DNA of 64,000 nucleotides from Lunatibacter salilacus (GTDB lineage Bacteria > Bacteroidota > Bacteroidia > Cytophagales > Cyclobacteriaceae). Positions 9,520-16,746 of this stretch are shown one piece after another; position 1 is the first letter of the stretch; each line of letters starts with the position of its first letter. Where the stretch lies: the NCBI RefSeq assembly GCF_009797935.1, contig NZ_VOLC01000010.1:62001-126000 (forward strand), written 5' to 3'. A model generated the notes under the pieces. That model made no database searches, had not been told where the DNA came from, and saw only the letters and a program-made list of their open reading frames with translations. The translations under genes and the position numbers were made by a program.

Positions 9520-11358
9520 TTAGCTATTCATGCTAATAAGAAATTCCGCATTGTCTCGTGTTCCCCGCATTCGTTGGAGCAAGAATTCCATTGCTTCCTG
9601 GGAAGTCATGTCTGACATCAGTTTTCTCAGAATCCATACACGCTGCATCTCTTCTTTGTCCATTAGGAGGTCTTCCCTACGAGTACCTGACCCCGGAACA
9701 TCAATTGCTGGGTAAATTCTCCTATTAGACAACTTCCTGTCAAGTGACAGCTCCATGTTTCCGGTTCCTTTAAATTCCTCAAAAATAACTTCGTCCATTT
9801 TAGAGCCTGTTTCCACCAGCGCAGTGGCGATAATGGTTAGAGATCCTCCATTTTCTACGTTTCTTGCCGCCCCAAAAAACCGCTTGGGCTTGTGAAGTGC
9901 ATTGGCATCCACACCTCCGGAGAGAATCTTTCCAGAAGAAGGTACAACTGTATTGTGTGCCCGGGCGAGACGGGTAATGGAATCGAGAAGGATTACCACA
10001 TCGTGTCCGCATTCCACCATTCGCTTTGCTTTCTCCAAAACAAGTGACGCTACTTTCACGTGCCGTTCAGCCTGCTCGTCAAAAGTCGAGGATATCACCT
10101 CCGCTTTTACTGATCGAGCCATGTCTGTTACCTCTTCCGGTCTTTCATCGATCAATAAAATCATCAGATGAACTTCGGGATGGTTTTCGGCAATTGCGTT
10201 GGCTATTTTCTGTAGAAGAACCGTTTTACCCGTTTTTGGCTGGGCTACGATCATTCCACGCTGTCCTTTTCCGATAGGTGCAAATAAATCTACTATACGA
10301 GTAGAAAAATTGTCGTGGGTGGTGGTAAGTTTTAGCCTTTCTTCCGGAAACAAAGGCGTAAGGTATTCAAATGGAATCCTGTCGCGTATTTCGTCCGTGG
10401 TCTTGCCGTTTACATTGATGACTTTAAGAAGTGCAAAATACTTTTCCCCTTCTTTTGGGGGACGTATCTGACCTTTTATGTTGTCACCAGTCTTGAGTCC
10501 AAAAAGCTTTATTTGTGATGGGGATACATAAATATCATCCGGTGAAGCTAGGTAATTGTAATCGAGTGATCTTAAAAAGCCATAACCGTCGGACATGATT
10601 TCCAACACACCCACATTTTCAATGATACCTTCGAACTCCTTAATAGCAAACGCAATCTTTCGCTTGGACATAAAGGGCTGTGTCTCTGCCTGAGGGGGGA
10701 TATCATCTACCTCCTTTTGGGGCCTGCGTTTTGGCAATTCTCCATCTGGGTTTTGCTGGCTTGCCGCCTTAACTTCCTCAATTTCTACTACCGCCCTTCG
10801 TCTGGGGCGGAATGTACGGGAATTGTTGTCGTCTTCTACCGGAGTTGATTCCCGCTTTTGAATTGGTTTAGGAGATTCAGCTTTTGGGGCTGTTGGTGAA
10901 ACTGTCTCTTTCGGCTTATTCTCTACCGCAACTTCAGCACGCTCCGGTTTCCTTTTAGGTTTACTATCTCTTGGCTGGGGTCGGGGTTTCTCCGGGATTT
11001 CTGAAACGACAGGCTTTTCCGCTTCCTCTTCCTTCGCCTCTTTGGGTATTTCTGTCACATTCTGCCTTCTAAACTTTGGCTTTTCATCCGTTGTAGGCTC
11101 TGGTTTAGGCGTGTCATCCTTCTTTGGGCTGTCTTCCTGCGCTTTTTCGGGAGTACTAGGGGATTGATTTTCAGGTGATTCTACTTGGGAGGGCTTTTTC
11201 TTAGGTAGGGCTTGTTCGGGAAGTCTAGCCTGCTGGTCTAAAATCGCATAAACTAAATCATCTTTTTTTAATGATTTGAAGTTTTTTACGCCAAGCTCTT
11301 CAGCTATTTCCTTTAATTCAGACAATAGTCTGATTCTTAATTCTTCTATGTTATACAT
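9520..11358 (-). CDS. rho: Transcription termination factor Rho with long disordered insert
   Basis: At 612 residues it is about 190 longer than E. coli Rho. The N-terminal helical domain ([23 protein letters not shown]) is followed, from about residue 50 to 230, by a Pro/Lys/Glu-rich low-complexity insert. After that come the RNA-binding cold-shock-like domain ([21 protein letters not shown]) and the RecA-like ATPase core with P-loop [18 protein letters not shown] (Walker B region) and the Q-loop/R-loop region ([15 protein letters not shown]). It forms the hexameric RNA translocase that ends transcription. Such inserts are common in Bacteroidota Rho. It has a leader of up to about 300 bases, a candidate place for autoregulation. 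Confidence 0.95.
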   Translation of the reverse strand: MYNIEELRIRLLSELKEIAEELGVKNFKSLKKDDLVYAILDQQARLPEQALPKKKPSQVESPENQSPSTPEKAQEDSPKKDDTPKPEPTTDEKPKFRRQNVTEIPKEAKEEEAEKPVVSEIPEKPRPQPRDSKPKRKPERAEVAVENKPKETVSPTAPKAESPKPIQKRESTPVEDDNNSRTFRPRRRAVVEIEEVKAASQQNPDGELPKRRPQKEVDDIPPQAETQPFMSKRKIAFAIKEFEGIIENVGVLEIMSDGYGFLRSLDYNYLASPDDIYVSPSQIKLFGLKTGDNIKGQIRPPKEGEKYFALLKVINVNGKTTDEIRDRIPFEYLTPLFPEERLKLTTTHDNFSTRIVDLFAPIGKGQRGMIVAQPKTGKTVLLQKIANAIAENHPEVHLMILLIDERPEEVTDMARSVKAEVISSTFDEQAERHVKVASLVLEKAKRMVECGHDVVILLDSITRLARAHNTVVPSSGKILSGGVDANALHKPKRFFGAARNVENGGSLTIIATALVETGSKMDEVIFEEFKGTGNMELSLDRKLSNRRIYPAIDVPGSGTRREDLLMDKEEMQRVWILRKLMSDMTSQEAMEFLLQRMRGTRDNAEFLISMNS

Positions 11359-11657
11359 AAAAAACGTATGAAAATAATTTCGATTGATTAATTGGTGAAG
11401 TCAGTAGTGTATATCTTGATTGCTGTAAAAAGGTATTCAGATAATACTAAAATCTCCAGGATTGGGATTTTGAACATATTGATGCTACAATATTACGGTA
11501 ACAATCGTTAAAACGCAAACTTTTCGAAAATTGTTATAATTTTACATCAATTCCAAATTTATTTCTAAAAAGAATGGAATCCTTGTTTGTCAAATAATCT
11601 GTTGCCTCCAAACCAGCTCTTATGCGCTGAATGATGCATCTGCTCACAAGATTTGCT
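11359..11657. other. Divergent rho/serS intergenic region
   Basis: About 300 AT-rich bases without a gene separate divergent rho and serS. CAAATTTA at 11554-11561 reads TAAATTTG on the minus strand and fits the -7 consensus TAnnTTTG, making it a candidate rho promoter with a leader of about 190 bases. No clear -33 box accompanies it, and no stable hairpin or known riboregulator is recognised. Confidence 0.35.
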
Positions 11658-11665
11658 TATCTTTG
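11658..11665 (+). promoter_or_regulatory. Bacteroidota -7 box of serS
   Basis: TATCTTTG matches TAnnTTTG and lies 36 bases before the serS ATG at 11702. Transcription would start near 11672. This rules out the longer reading frame that begins inside the box at 11663. Confidence 0.65.
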
Positions 11666-11701
11666 CGCGGTAAACGAAGATATATATCTATCCCAGTACC
11701 C

Positions 11702-12979
11702 ATGCTTCAAGTAAATTTTATCAGAGAAAATTTTGAAAAAGCTGTTTTAGGTCTAAAAAAAAGAAATTTTACCGAAGCAGAAGCAGTTTTATCCCAGCTA
11801 GTTCAACTGGACGATACCCGTAAAAATATCCAATTGGAAAGGGATCAGCTGCAGGCGGAATCCAATTCCATCTCCAAGACCATTGGCAAGTTGATGCAAA
11901 GTGGTCAAAAGGAAGAGGCTGAAAAAGTTAAAAGTAGGACCTCGGAAATAAAGGCACAGGTAAAAATACTTGAAGACCAATATACACAGCAGGAAAATGA
12001 CCTGACCCAACTTTTGTATACGATTCCAAATATCCCCCATGAATCTGTCCCTGCCGGTTTTGGCGCGGATGAAAATGAAGTGGTGCTTACCCATGGTGAC
12101 ATTCCAGAATTGTCTGCTGAATTTAAATCACCTCACTGGGAGTTGATCAAAAAATATGACATCATCGATTTTGAACTGGGTGTGAAGATTGCTGGAGCGG
12201 GATTTCCAGTGTATAAAGGTAAAGGTGCCCGCTTACAGCGCGGATTGGTCAATTTCTTCCTTGACGAAGCAACTAAGGCGGGCTATATGGAAGTACAGCC
12301 CCCGATCTTGGTCAATGAAGAAAGTGGCTACGGCACCGGACAGTTGCCGGATAAAGAGGGTCAGATGTACTTTTGCACCGAAGATGGCCTCTATCTTATA
12401 CCAACGGCAGAAGTGCCGATCACCAATTTATACCGAAACGAAATACTCCAAGCCGATCAACTTCCCGTGAAGAATGTAGGCTTCACGCCCTGCTTTCGCA
12501 GGGAAGCCGGCAGCTGGGGAGCACATGTTCGGGGACTAAACAGACTCCATCAGTTTGACAAAGTGGAGATCGTCCATATATCCCGTCCGGACAAATCCTA
12601 TGAGGCTTTGGAACAGATGAGTGGGTACGTACAGGGGCTGCTTCAAAAACTCGAACTACCGTATCGGGTTCTCCGCCTTTGCGGAGGCGACATGGGCTTT
12701 ACCTCCGCCCTTACCTATGATATGGAAGTGTTTTCAGCAGCCCAAGAACGTTGGCTGGAAGTGAGTTCGGTAAGCAATTTCGAAACCTACCAGACCACCC
12801 GCCTTAAGCTCAGGTTTAAGGACGAGGATAAAAAAACAGTTCTTGCCCACACACTTAACGGCAGTGCGTTGGCTCTTCCCCGGATTGTTGCCTCCATTTT
12901 GGAAAACAACCAACAGGAAGGCGGCATCAAAATGCCTGCGGTCTTGGTGCCCTATTTGGGCTTTGAGTGGATCAGTTAA
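11702..12979 (+). CDS. serS: Seryl-tRNA synthetase
   Basis: This 425-residue class II synthetase charges tRNA-Ser (and tRNA-Sec where present). The start MLQVNFIREN at 11702 matches the family; a longer frame from 11663 would begin in the promoter. The N-terminal coiled-coil arm spans about residues 25-105. Motif 2 is FRREAGSWGAHVRGLNRLHQF. Motif 3 includes LNGSALALPRIVASILE. The length is normal. It is a monocistronic gene with its own promoter and terminator. Confidence 0.95.
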   Translation: MLQVNFIRENFEKAVLGLKKRNFTEAEAVLSQLVQLDDTRKNIQLERDQLQAESNSISKTIGKLMQSGQKEEAEKVKSRTSEIKAQVKILEDQYTQQENDLTQLLYTIPNIPHESVPAGFGADENEVVLTHGDIPELSAEFKSPHWELIKKYDIIDFELGVKIAGAGFPVYKGKGARLQRGLVNFFLDEATKAGYMEVQPPILVNEESGYGTGQLPDKEGQMYFCTEDGLYLIPTAEVPITNLYRNEILQADQLPVKNVGFTPCFRREAGSWGAHVRGLNRLHQFDKVEIVHISRPDKSYEALEQMSGYVQGLLQKLELPYRVLRLCGGDMGFTSALTYDMEVFSAAQERWLEVSSVSNFETYQTTRLKLRFKDEDKKTVLAHTLNGSALALPRIVASILENNQQEGGIKMPAVLVPYLGFEWIS

Positions 12980-13000
12980 TATAGAAGCTTAGATAATCTC

Positions 13001-13048
13001 AAAGGTCATCTTGCCCCTGTCTATTGCAGGGGCAAGACGACCTTTTTT
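13001..13048 (+). terminator. Intrinsic terminator of serS
   Basis: A long stem pairs AAAGGTC/CTTGCCCCTG (13001-13019) with CAGGGGCAAG/GACCTTT (13027-13045), with one 2-base internal mismatch, and ends in six T's at 13043-13048, about 20 bases past the stop codon. Confidence 0.9.
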
Positions 13049-13209
13049 CAAAATTAGAATTTGTTAGGAGGGGGGAAATAGTAATATCCCAGATTTGGAT
13101 TCAACAATAGACTTTTTAATAACTCGAAATTCCCCAATGGATTCGAAAAGAAAATTTTAAGCTTTTCTGGTTATTTCGCCACTAAGCTTTTACCTCCGAA
13201 AAAAGTTTG

Positions 13210-14274
13210 TCAAATCCCCAAACGTTCATGCCATAACCTTACTCTAGTCTGTAAATCATCCAAAATTTTTGCCTGATCCACCGCTAAGGCTCCAGGGGTG
13301 CCACGACTGACTAGCGGTGTTTGGAAACCTCTCTTGGACAAAAAGTACCTTGCCCCTAATTGATATTGACTTCCAATTTTTTTCTCCACCTCTCGAAGCT
13401 CCTTTTGTAACCAATCCACATCCGTTTTTTTCTTGGAATCTGTGGCATTTTCGCACATCCAGGTAATGATTTCTGGATAGAAATTTCCCGCAATGGGTGA
13501 TAAGCCAGCTCCGCCATATTGTAAAGATGCTGCCGCACTTCCGATATGCGCATTATAAAGCCCAAGCTCACCGCCTTTGGCCAGGTCTATCTTTGCTTTA
13601 ATTTGGTCAATGTCTTCCGTAGTGTCCTTATGGTAGATAAACCTGCCGGAATCCACTAGGAATTTCATGATTTCCGGAGAGATTATTCTCTTATATGGAG
13701 AGGGACATTCGTAGGTGCCCAAGTGGATTCCCTCAGTCTGGAGCATAAAATCATCCAAATGCTGTATAAACTTAGTATCCGATTCCTCCTTTTCGGCAAA
13801 ATGGCCGGAAATCAATATCACCGCATCCACCCCCGTATCCTTTATCCGTTTGGTGAAATCCGCCTTGGCATTGATCGTGTCTCCAAATGATCCTGAGGCT
13901 ACCACGGGTATTTTTCCATTCACATGTTCCACGACGTGCTTAGTCAATTTCAATTTTTCCTCGTCTGTGAGGAGATACATTTCGCTGCTAAGGCAATTTG
14001 CAAAGAAACCCTTGGCACCCGCAGCCAGATAAAAATCCATCAACCTGCTCATTCCGTCGTAATCAATTGTACCGTCTTGATGGTAGGTGGTGAGCATCAC
14101 CGGAATAAATATTTTGTCGGAGTTGTTCATGCTGATAATAGAAGTGCTAAGATGGTTTTTCTGACTTGCTCTAATAGAGATCGGCATGGATGCTGCGGCA
14201 AGGCCTAGACCAACTTTAGTCAGAAAACTTCTCCGGGAAGTATTTGGGGAGGGATCTATCGGGAATTTTGGCAT
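13210..14274 (-). CDS. Tat-exported dihydrodipicolinate synthase/N-acetylneuraminate lyase family protein
   Basis: The 354-residue protein (ATG at 14274; the frame extends to a TTG at 14298) opens with a twin-arginine signal (SRRSFLTKVGLGLAAASMP). A class I aldolase TIM barrel follows: FIPVMLTTYHQDGTIDYDGMSRLMDFYLAAGAKGF, VVASGSFGDT, and the Schiff-base Lys in FIYHKDTTEDI. The usual aldolase second-motif Tyr context (PYY) is replaced by ISGHFAEKEES, so the substrate is unlikely to be that of DapA or NanA. Periplasmic location is unusual for this family and suggests sugar-acid or keto-acid chemistry outside the cytoplasm. No neighbour clarifies the pathway. Confidence 0.8.
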   Translation of the reverse strand: MPKFPIDPSPNTSRRSFLTKVGLGLAAASMPISIRASQKNHLSTSIISMNNSDKIFIPVMLTTYHQDGTIDYDGMSRLMDFYLAAGAKGFFANCLSSEMYLLTDEEKLKLTKHVVEHVNGKIPVVASGSFGDTINAKADFTKRIKDTGVDAVILISGHFAEKEESDTKFIQHLDDFMLQTEGIHLGTYECPSPYKRIISPEIMKFLVDSGRFIYHKDTTEDIDQIKAKIDLAKGGELGLYNAHIGSAAASLQYGGAGLSPIAGNFYPEIITWMCENATDSKKKTDVDWLQKELREVEKKIGSQYQLGARYFLSKRGFQTPLVSRGTPGALAVDQAKILDDLQTRVRLWHERLGI

Positions 14275-14448
14275 ATTGTTTTGATTTTTCAATTGCAATG
14301 AAAAACTAACTAATTCTACAACTACGTAATCAACTACTTATGATATACTGGGATTTCCTTAAAACAGACCAGTCAAAAACGGTTTTTACATTTGTTTCAA
14401 CATATTGTCAAAAGACAATCTATGCTGCGCTACTTTATCAATACTTTG

Positions 14449-14456
14449 TATCTTTG
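14449..14456 (+). promoter_or_regulatory. Bacteroidota -7 box immediately before ccmB
   Basis: TATCTTTG fits TAnnTTTG and lies only 7 bases before the ATG at 14464. If used, the ccmB transcript would be leaderless or nearly so. Otherwise the true start is farther downstream, which conservation of the CcmB N-terminus argues against. Confidence 0.5.
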
Positions 14457-14463
14457 CCACCAA

Positions 14464-15129
14464 ATGTTGGATGAAATCATTGCATTGGTTAAAAAAGAAG
14501 CCACGCTGGAGTGGCGACAGAAATATGCCTTAAATGGCATTTTACTTTACGTCATCAGTACGGTCTACATCACGTACCTAAGTATTGGAGTAAAAGGAGG
14601 CACTGTCCAAATTCCCACTTGGAATGCCCTATACTGGATCATCATTCTATTTTCAGCCGTCAATGCCGTTGCAAAGAGTTTTATTCAGGAAAACTCCGGC
14701 AGGCAACTCTATTATTACATGATTGCTTCGCCAGAATCCATCATTATTTCCAAAATCCTTTACAACACCTGCCTTACGCTAGTACTTTCCCTATTAGGCT
14801 ATCTCGTGTTTTCGGTGGTTATGGGAAATCCCGTTCAGGATCAGCCCATGTTCCTTTTAAACTTACTATTGACCTCTATAGGCTTTTCCTCCTGCCTAAC
14901 CATGGTTTCTTCCATCGCTGGAAAAGCCGGAAACAACGGCACCCTGATGGCTATCTTAAGTTTCCCCATTTTAATTCCCATCTTACTGCTGGCCATTCAG
15001 ATTTCCAAAAATGCAATTGACGGACTAGACAGGGGGGTAAGCTTGGATAAAATTATTACCTTGCTGGCCATAAACGGTGTAATTGCAGCTACCTCATACC
15101 TGCTTTTTCCCTTTATATGGAAAAGCTAA
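14464..15129 (+). CDS. ccmB: Heme exporter protein CcmB (cytochrome c maturation ABC permease)
   Basis: The 221-residue protein has six hydrophobic segments and the CcmB N-terminus LVKKEATLEWRQKYALNGILL. I place the start at 14464 (MLDEIIAL), not at the frame opening at 14392, because the family begins there and a promoter box sits at 14449. CcmB is the membrane subunit of the CcmAB transporter that releases holo-CcmE in System I cytochrome c biogenesis. No ccmA ATPase is in this window, so it must be encoded elsewhere. It heads the ccmB-C-D-E-F run. Confidence 0.92.
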   Translation: MLDEIIALVKKEATLEWRQKYALNGILLYVISTVYITYLSIGVKGGTVQIPTWNALYWIIILFSAVNAVAKSFIQENSGRQLYYYMIASPESIIISKILYNTCLTLVLSLLGYLVFSVVMGNPVQDQPMFLLNLLLTSIGFSSCLTMVSSIAGKAGNNGTLMAILSFPILIPILLLAIQISKNAIDGLDRGVSLDKIITLLAINGVIAATSYLLFPFIWKS

Positions 15130-15226
15130 ATGCCCACCGATTAAACAGCCTAGTGTAATCTAATCACGGCATTAAGGCCTTGATCAAATAAAACCTACAA
15201 ACTAAAGGAAATAGGGATTTATACCT

Positions 15227-15234
15227 TACTTTTG
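15227..15234 (+). promoter_or_regulatory. Bacteroidota -7 box of ccmC
   Basis: TACTTTTG fits TAnnTTTG and lies 25 bases before the ccmC ATG at 15260, in the 130-base gap after ccmB. It suggests that ccmC-D-E-F can be transcribed separately from ccmB. Confidence 0.55.
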
Positions 15235-15259
15235 TAGGAGGATTACCTGTAGAAATTCT

Positions 15260-15934
15260 ATGAAAGCAACTTGGTGGAAAGTATTGGCCATAGCACTCTT
15301 GGCCTATACCCTTATCGCCGGATTATTGGCTGATGTTCCCAGACTTCCCATACTCAACGAAACCATCCGAGCATTATATTTCCATGTAGCTATGTGGTTT
15401 GCCATGCTTGCCATGCTTACGGTGGGAATCGTATACAGTATAAAATACCTGAGAAATGGCAGGCTGGAAGACGACGACATGTCCTTGGAATTTACCAATG
15501 CGGCTATCCTCTTCGGTGTAATCGGAATTGCGACCGGTAGTTTGTGGGCCCGATTTACCTGGGGGGCATACTGGACCAATGATCCAAAGCTTAACGCAGC
15601 CGCAATAGGGCTGTTGATGTACTTTGCCTACCTAATCCTTAGAAATTCGCTGACAGATATCTTTCAACGTGCGAAGATCAGTGCGGTTTACAGCATTTTT
15701 GCATATGCCGCATTTATCCCGCTTATATTTATACTCCCGAGACTTACTGACAGTCTTCATCCGGGAAACGGTGGCAACCCCGGTTTTAACGCATACGATA
15801 TGGACAGTCAGCTACGCATTGTCTTTTACCCAGCCGTCATTGGGTGGTCATTGCTTGGAACCTGGGTGACAACTATACGTGTAAGGTATAGAAGACTGGA
15901 AAGAAAAATGGAAGAAAAAATGATCAATCAATAA
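15260..15934 (+). CDS. ccmC: Heme-handling membrane protein CcmC
   Basis: This 224-residue protein has six membrane helices and a WWD-like periplasmic loop, ARFTWGAYWTNDPKL, flanked by His residues (FHVAMWFAM near residue 38 and LHPGNGG near 170). That is the CcmC/CcsA heme-binding layout. It passes heme to CcmE in the periplasm. It is followed after 4 bases by the CcmD-like gene, indicating translational coupling. Confidence 0.93.
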   Translation: MKATWWKVLAIALLAYTLIAGLLADVPRLPILNETIRALYFHVAMWFAMLAMLTVGIVYSIKYLRNGRLEDDDMSLEFTNAAILFGVIGIATGSLWARFTWGAYWTNDPKLNAAAIGLLMYFAYLILRNSLTDIFQRAKISAVYSIFAYAAFIPLIFILPRLTDSLHPGNGGNPGFNAYDMDSQLRIVFYPAVIGWSLLGTWVTTIRVRYRRLERKMEEKMINQ

Positions 15935-15938
15935 GCAT

Positions 15939-16187
15939 ATGAAAAAATTAGTGTTCATCTCACTGCTAATGCTGTCCCTTTCGCTTAATGCGCAGGATAA
16001 AATCGAAATTACCGGAGAGGACTACCAGAATACCAAAGTGGAAATGGCTGACCTCATGCGCTCCAATGGAAAAATATACGTTTTGACTGGCATAATTGGA
16101 ATTGTTTTGGGGGGAATATTGGTTTATGTGGTACATACTGACAGAAAGATATCCAATCTGGAAAAACAATATAAAGAGTTAACCTGA
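15939..16187 (+). CDS. CcmD-family small membrane protein
   Basis: The 82-residue protein has an N-terminal hydrophobic segment ending near LNAQ (a possible cleaved signal), a short polar stretch, and one membrane helix (about residues 48-66), followed by a charged tail ISNLEKQYKEL. Size, topology and position between ccmC and ccmE fit the alternate CcmD family of Bacteroidota, which stabilises the CcmC-CcmE complex. Sequence similarity to proteobacterial CcmD is not visible. Confidence 0.75.
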   Translation: MKKLVFISLLMLSLSLNAQDKIEITGEDYQNTKVEMADLMRSNGKIYVLTGIIGIVLGGILVYVVHTDRKISNLEKQYKELT

Positions 16188-16241
16188 AATCAAGCGTGAC
16201 GAGAACGTCAAACGGAGGAATTATTATCATTGCGAGATTCT
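16186..16241 (+). repeat. Intergenic repeat, copy A (between the ccmD-like gene and ccmE)
   Basis: This 56-base block aligns without gaps to 19358-19413 with 42 of 56 identities. Shared cores include ATTGCGAGATTC near the end and ACGGAGG in the middle. It starts at the ccmD stop codon. It resembles degenerate members of a dispersed non-coding repeat family. Confidence 0.6.
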
Positions 16242-16290
16242 CCCGACAAATTGGGGACAGGCTTGGCCATTAAAATACAATCATAAAAAT

Positions 16291-16707
16291 ATGAAAAAAG
16301 GACATATCATAGGACTGGGCATCATTGGTGTAGCCATCATGATCATTATTACTTCCATAGGCGATGCAAGCACTTATGAAAGTTTCTCAACCGCGAAAAT
16401 ATTGGCCACAAACGGCAATGATAATGCCATTCACGTTGTAGGCGAATTGAAAAAAAGTGAATACGGACAGGTAGTCGGCCTGGAGGTCCATGAAGATAAA
16501 ACTTCGTTTACTTTTTTGATGGTAGACAATAATGGAGACGAACAACAAGTTTACTACAACGAACCCGTACCTGCGGATTTCGCCCGCTCGGAACAGGTAG
16601 TGGTTATCGGATCTTTTCGAAATGAAGAACTGTTTGTCGCTGACAAAATACTCATGAAATGTCCCTCCAAATATCAGGAAACTGACGTAAAATCTGCTTC
16701 ACTATAA
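16291..16707 (+). CDS. ccmE: Heme chaperone CcmE, Cys-type (CxxxY)
   Basis: The 138-residue protein has one N-terminal membrane anchor (residues 5-23) and a periplasmic OB-fold (VVGELKKSEYGQVVGLEV...). The heme-attachment segment reads CPSKY (C124-Y128) where proteobacterial CcmE has HxxxY. The Tyr ligand is kept and the covalent-heme His is replaced by Cys. The same substitution is described for the CxxxY CcmE of Desulfovibrio and archaea. It carries heme from CcmC to CcmF. The tail after the motif is short (KSASL). Confidence 0.9.
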   Translation: MKKGHIIGLGIIGVAIMIIITSIGDASTYESFSTAKILATNGNDNAIHVVGELKKSEYGQVVGLEVHEDKTSFTFLMVDNNGDEQQVYYNEPVPADFARSEQVVVIGSFRNEELFVADKILMKCPSKYQETDVKSASL

Positions 16708-16746
16708 TCTTCCTGTTGCTTACCCCTTCAATTAACCCCCCGGATA

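Noticed and set aside
11663-11701. Longer serS frame beginning at 11663
   Set aside because: It begins with TTG inside a perfect -7 promoter box, and the family starts at MLQVNFIREN (11702).
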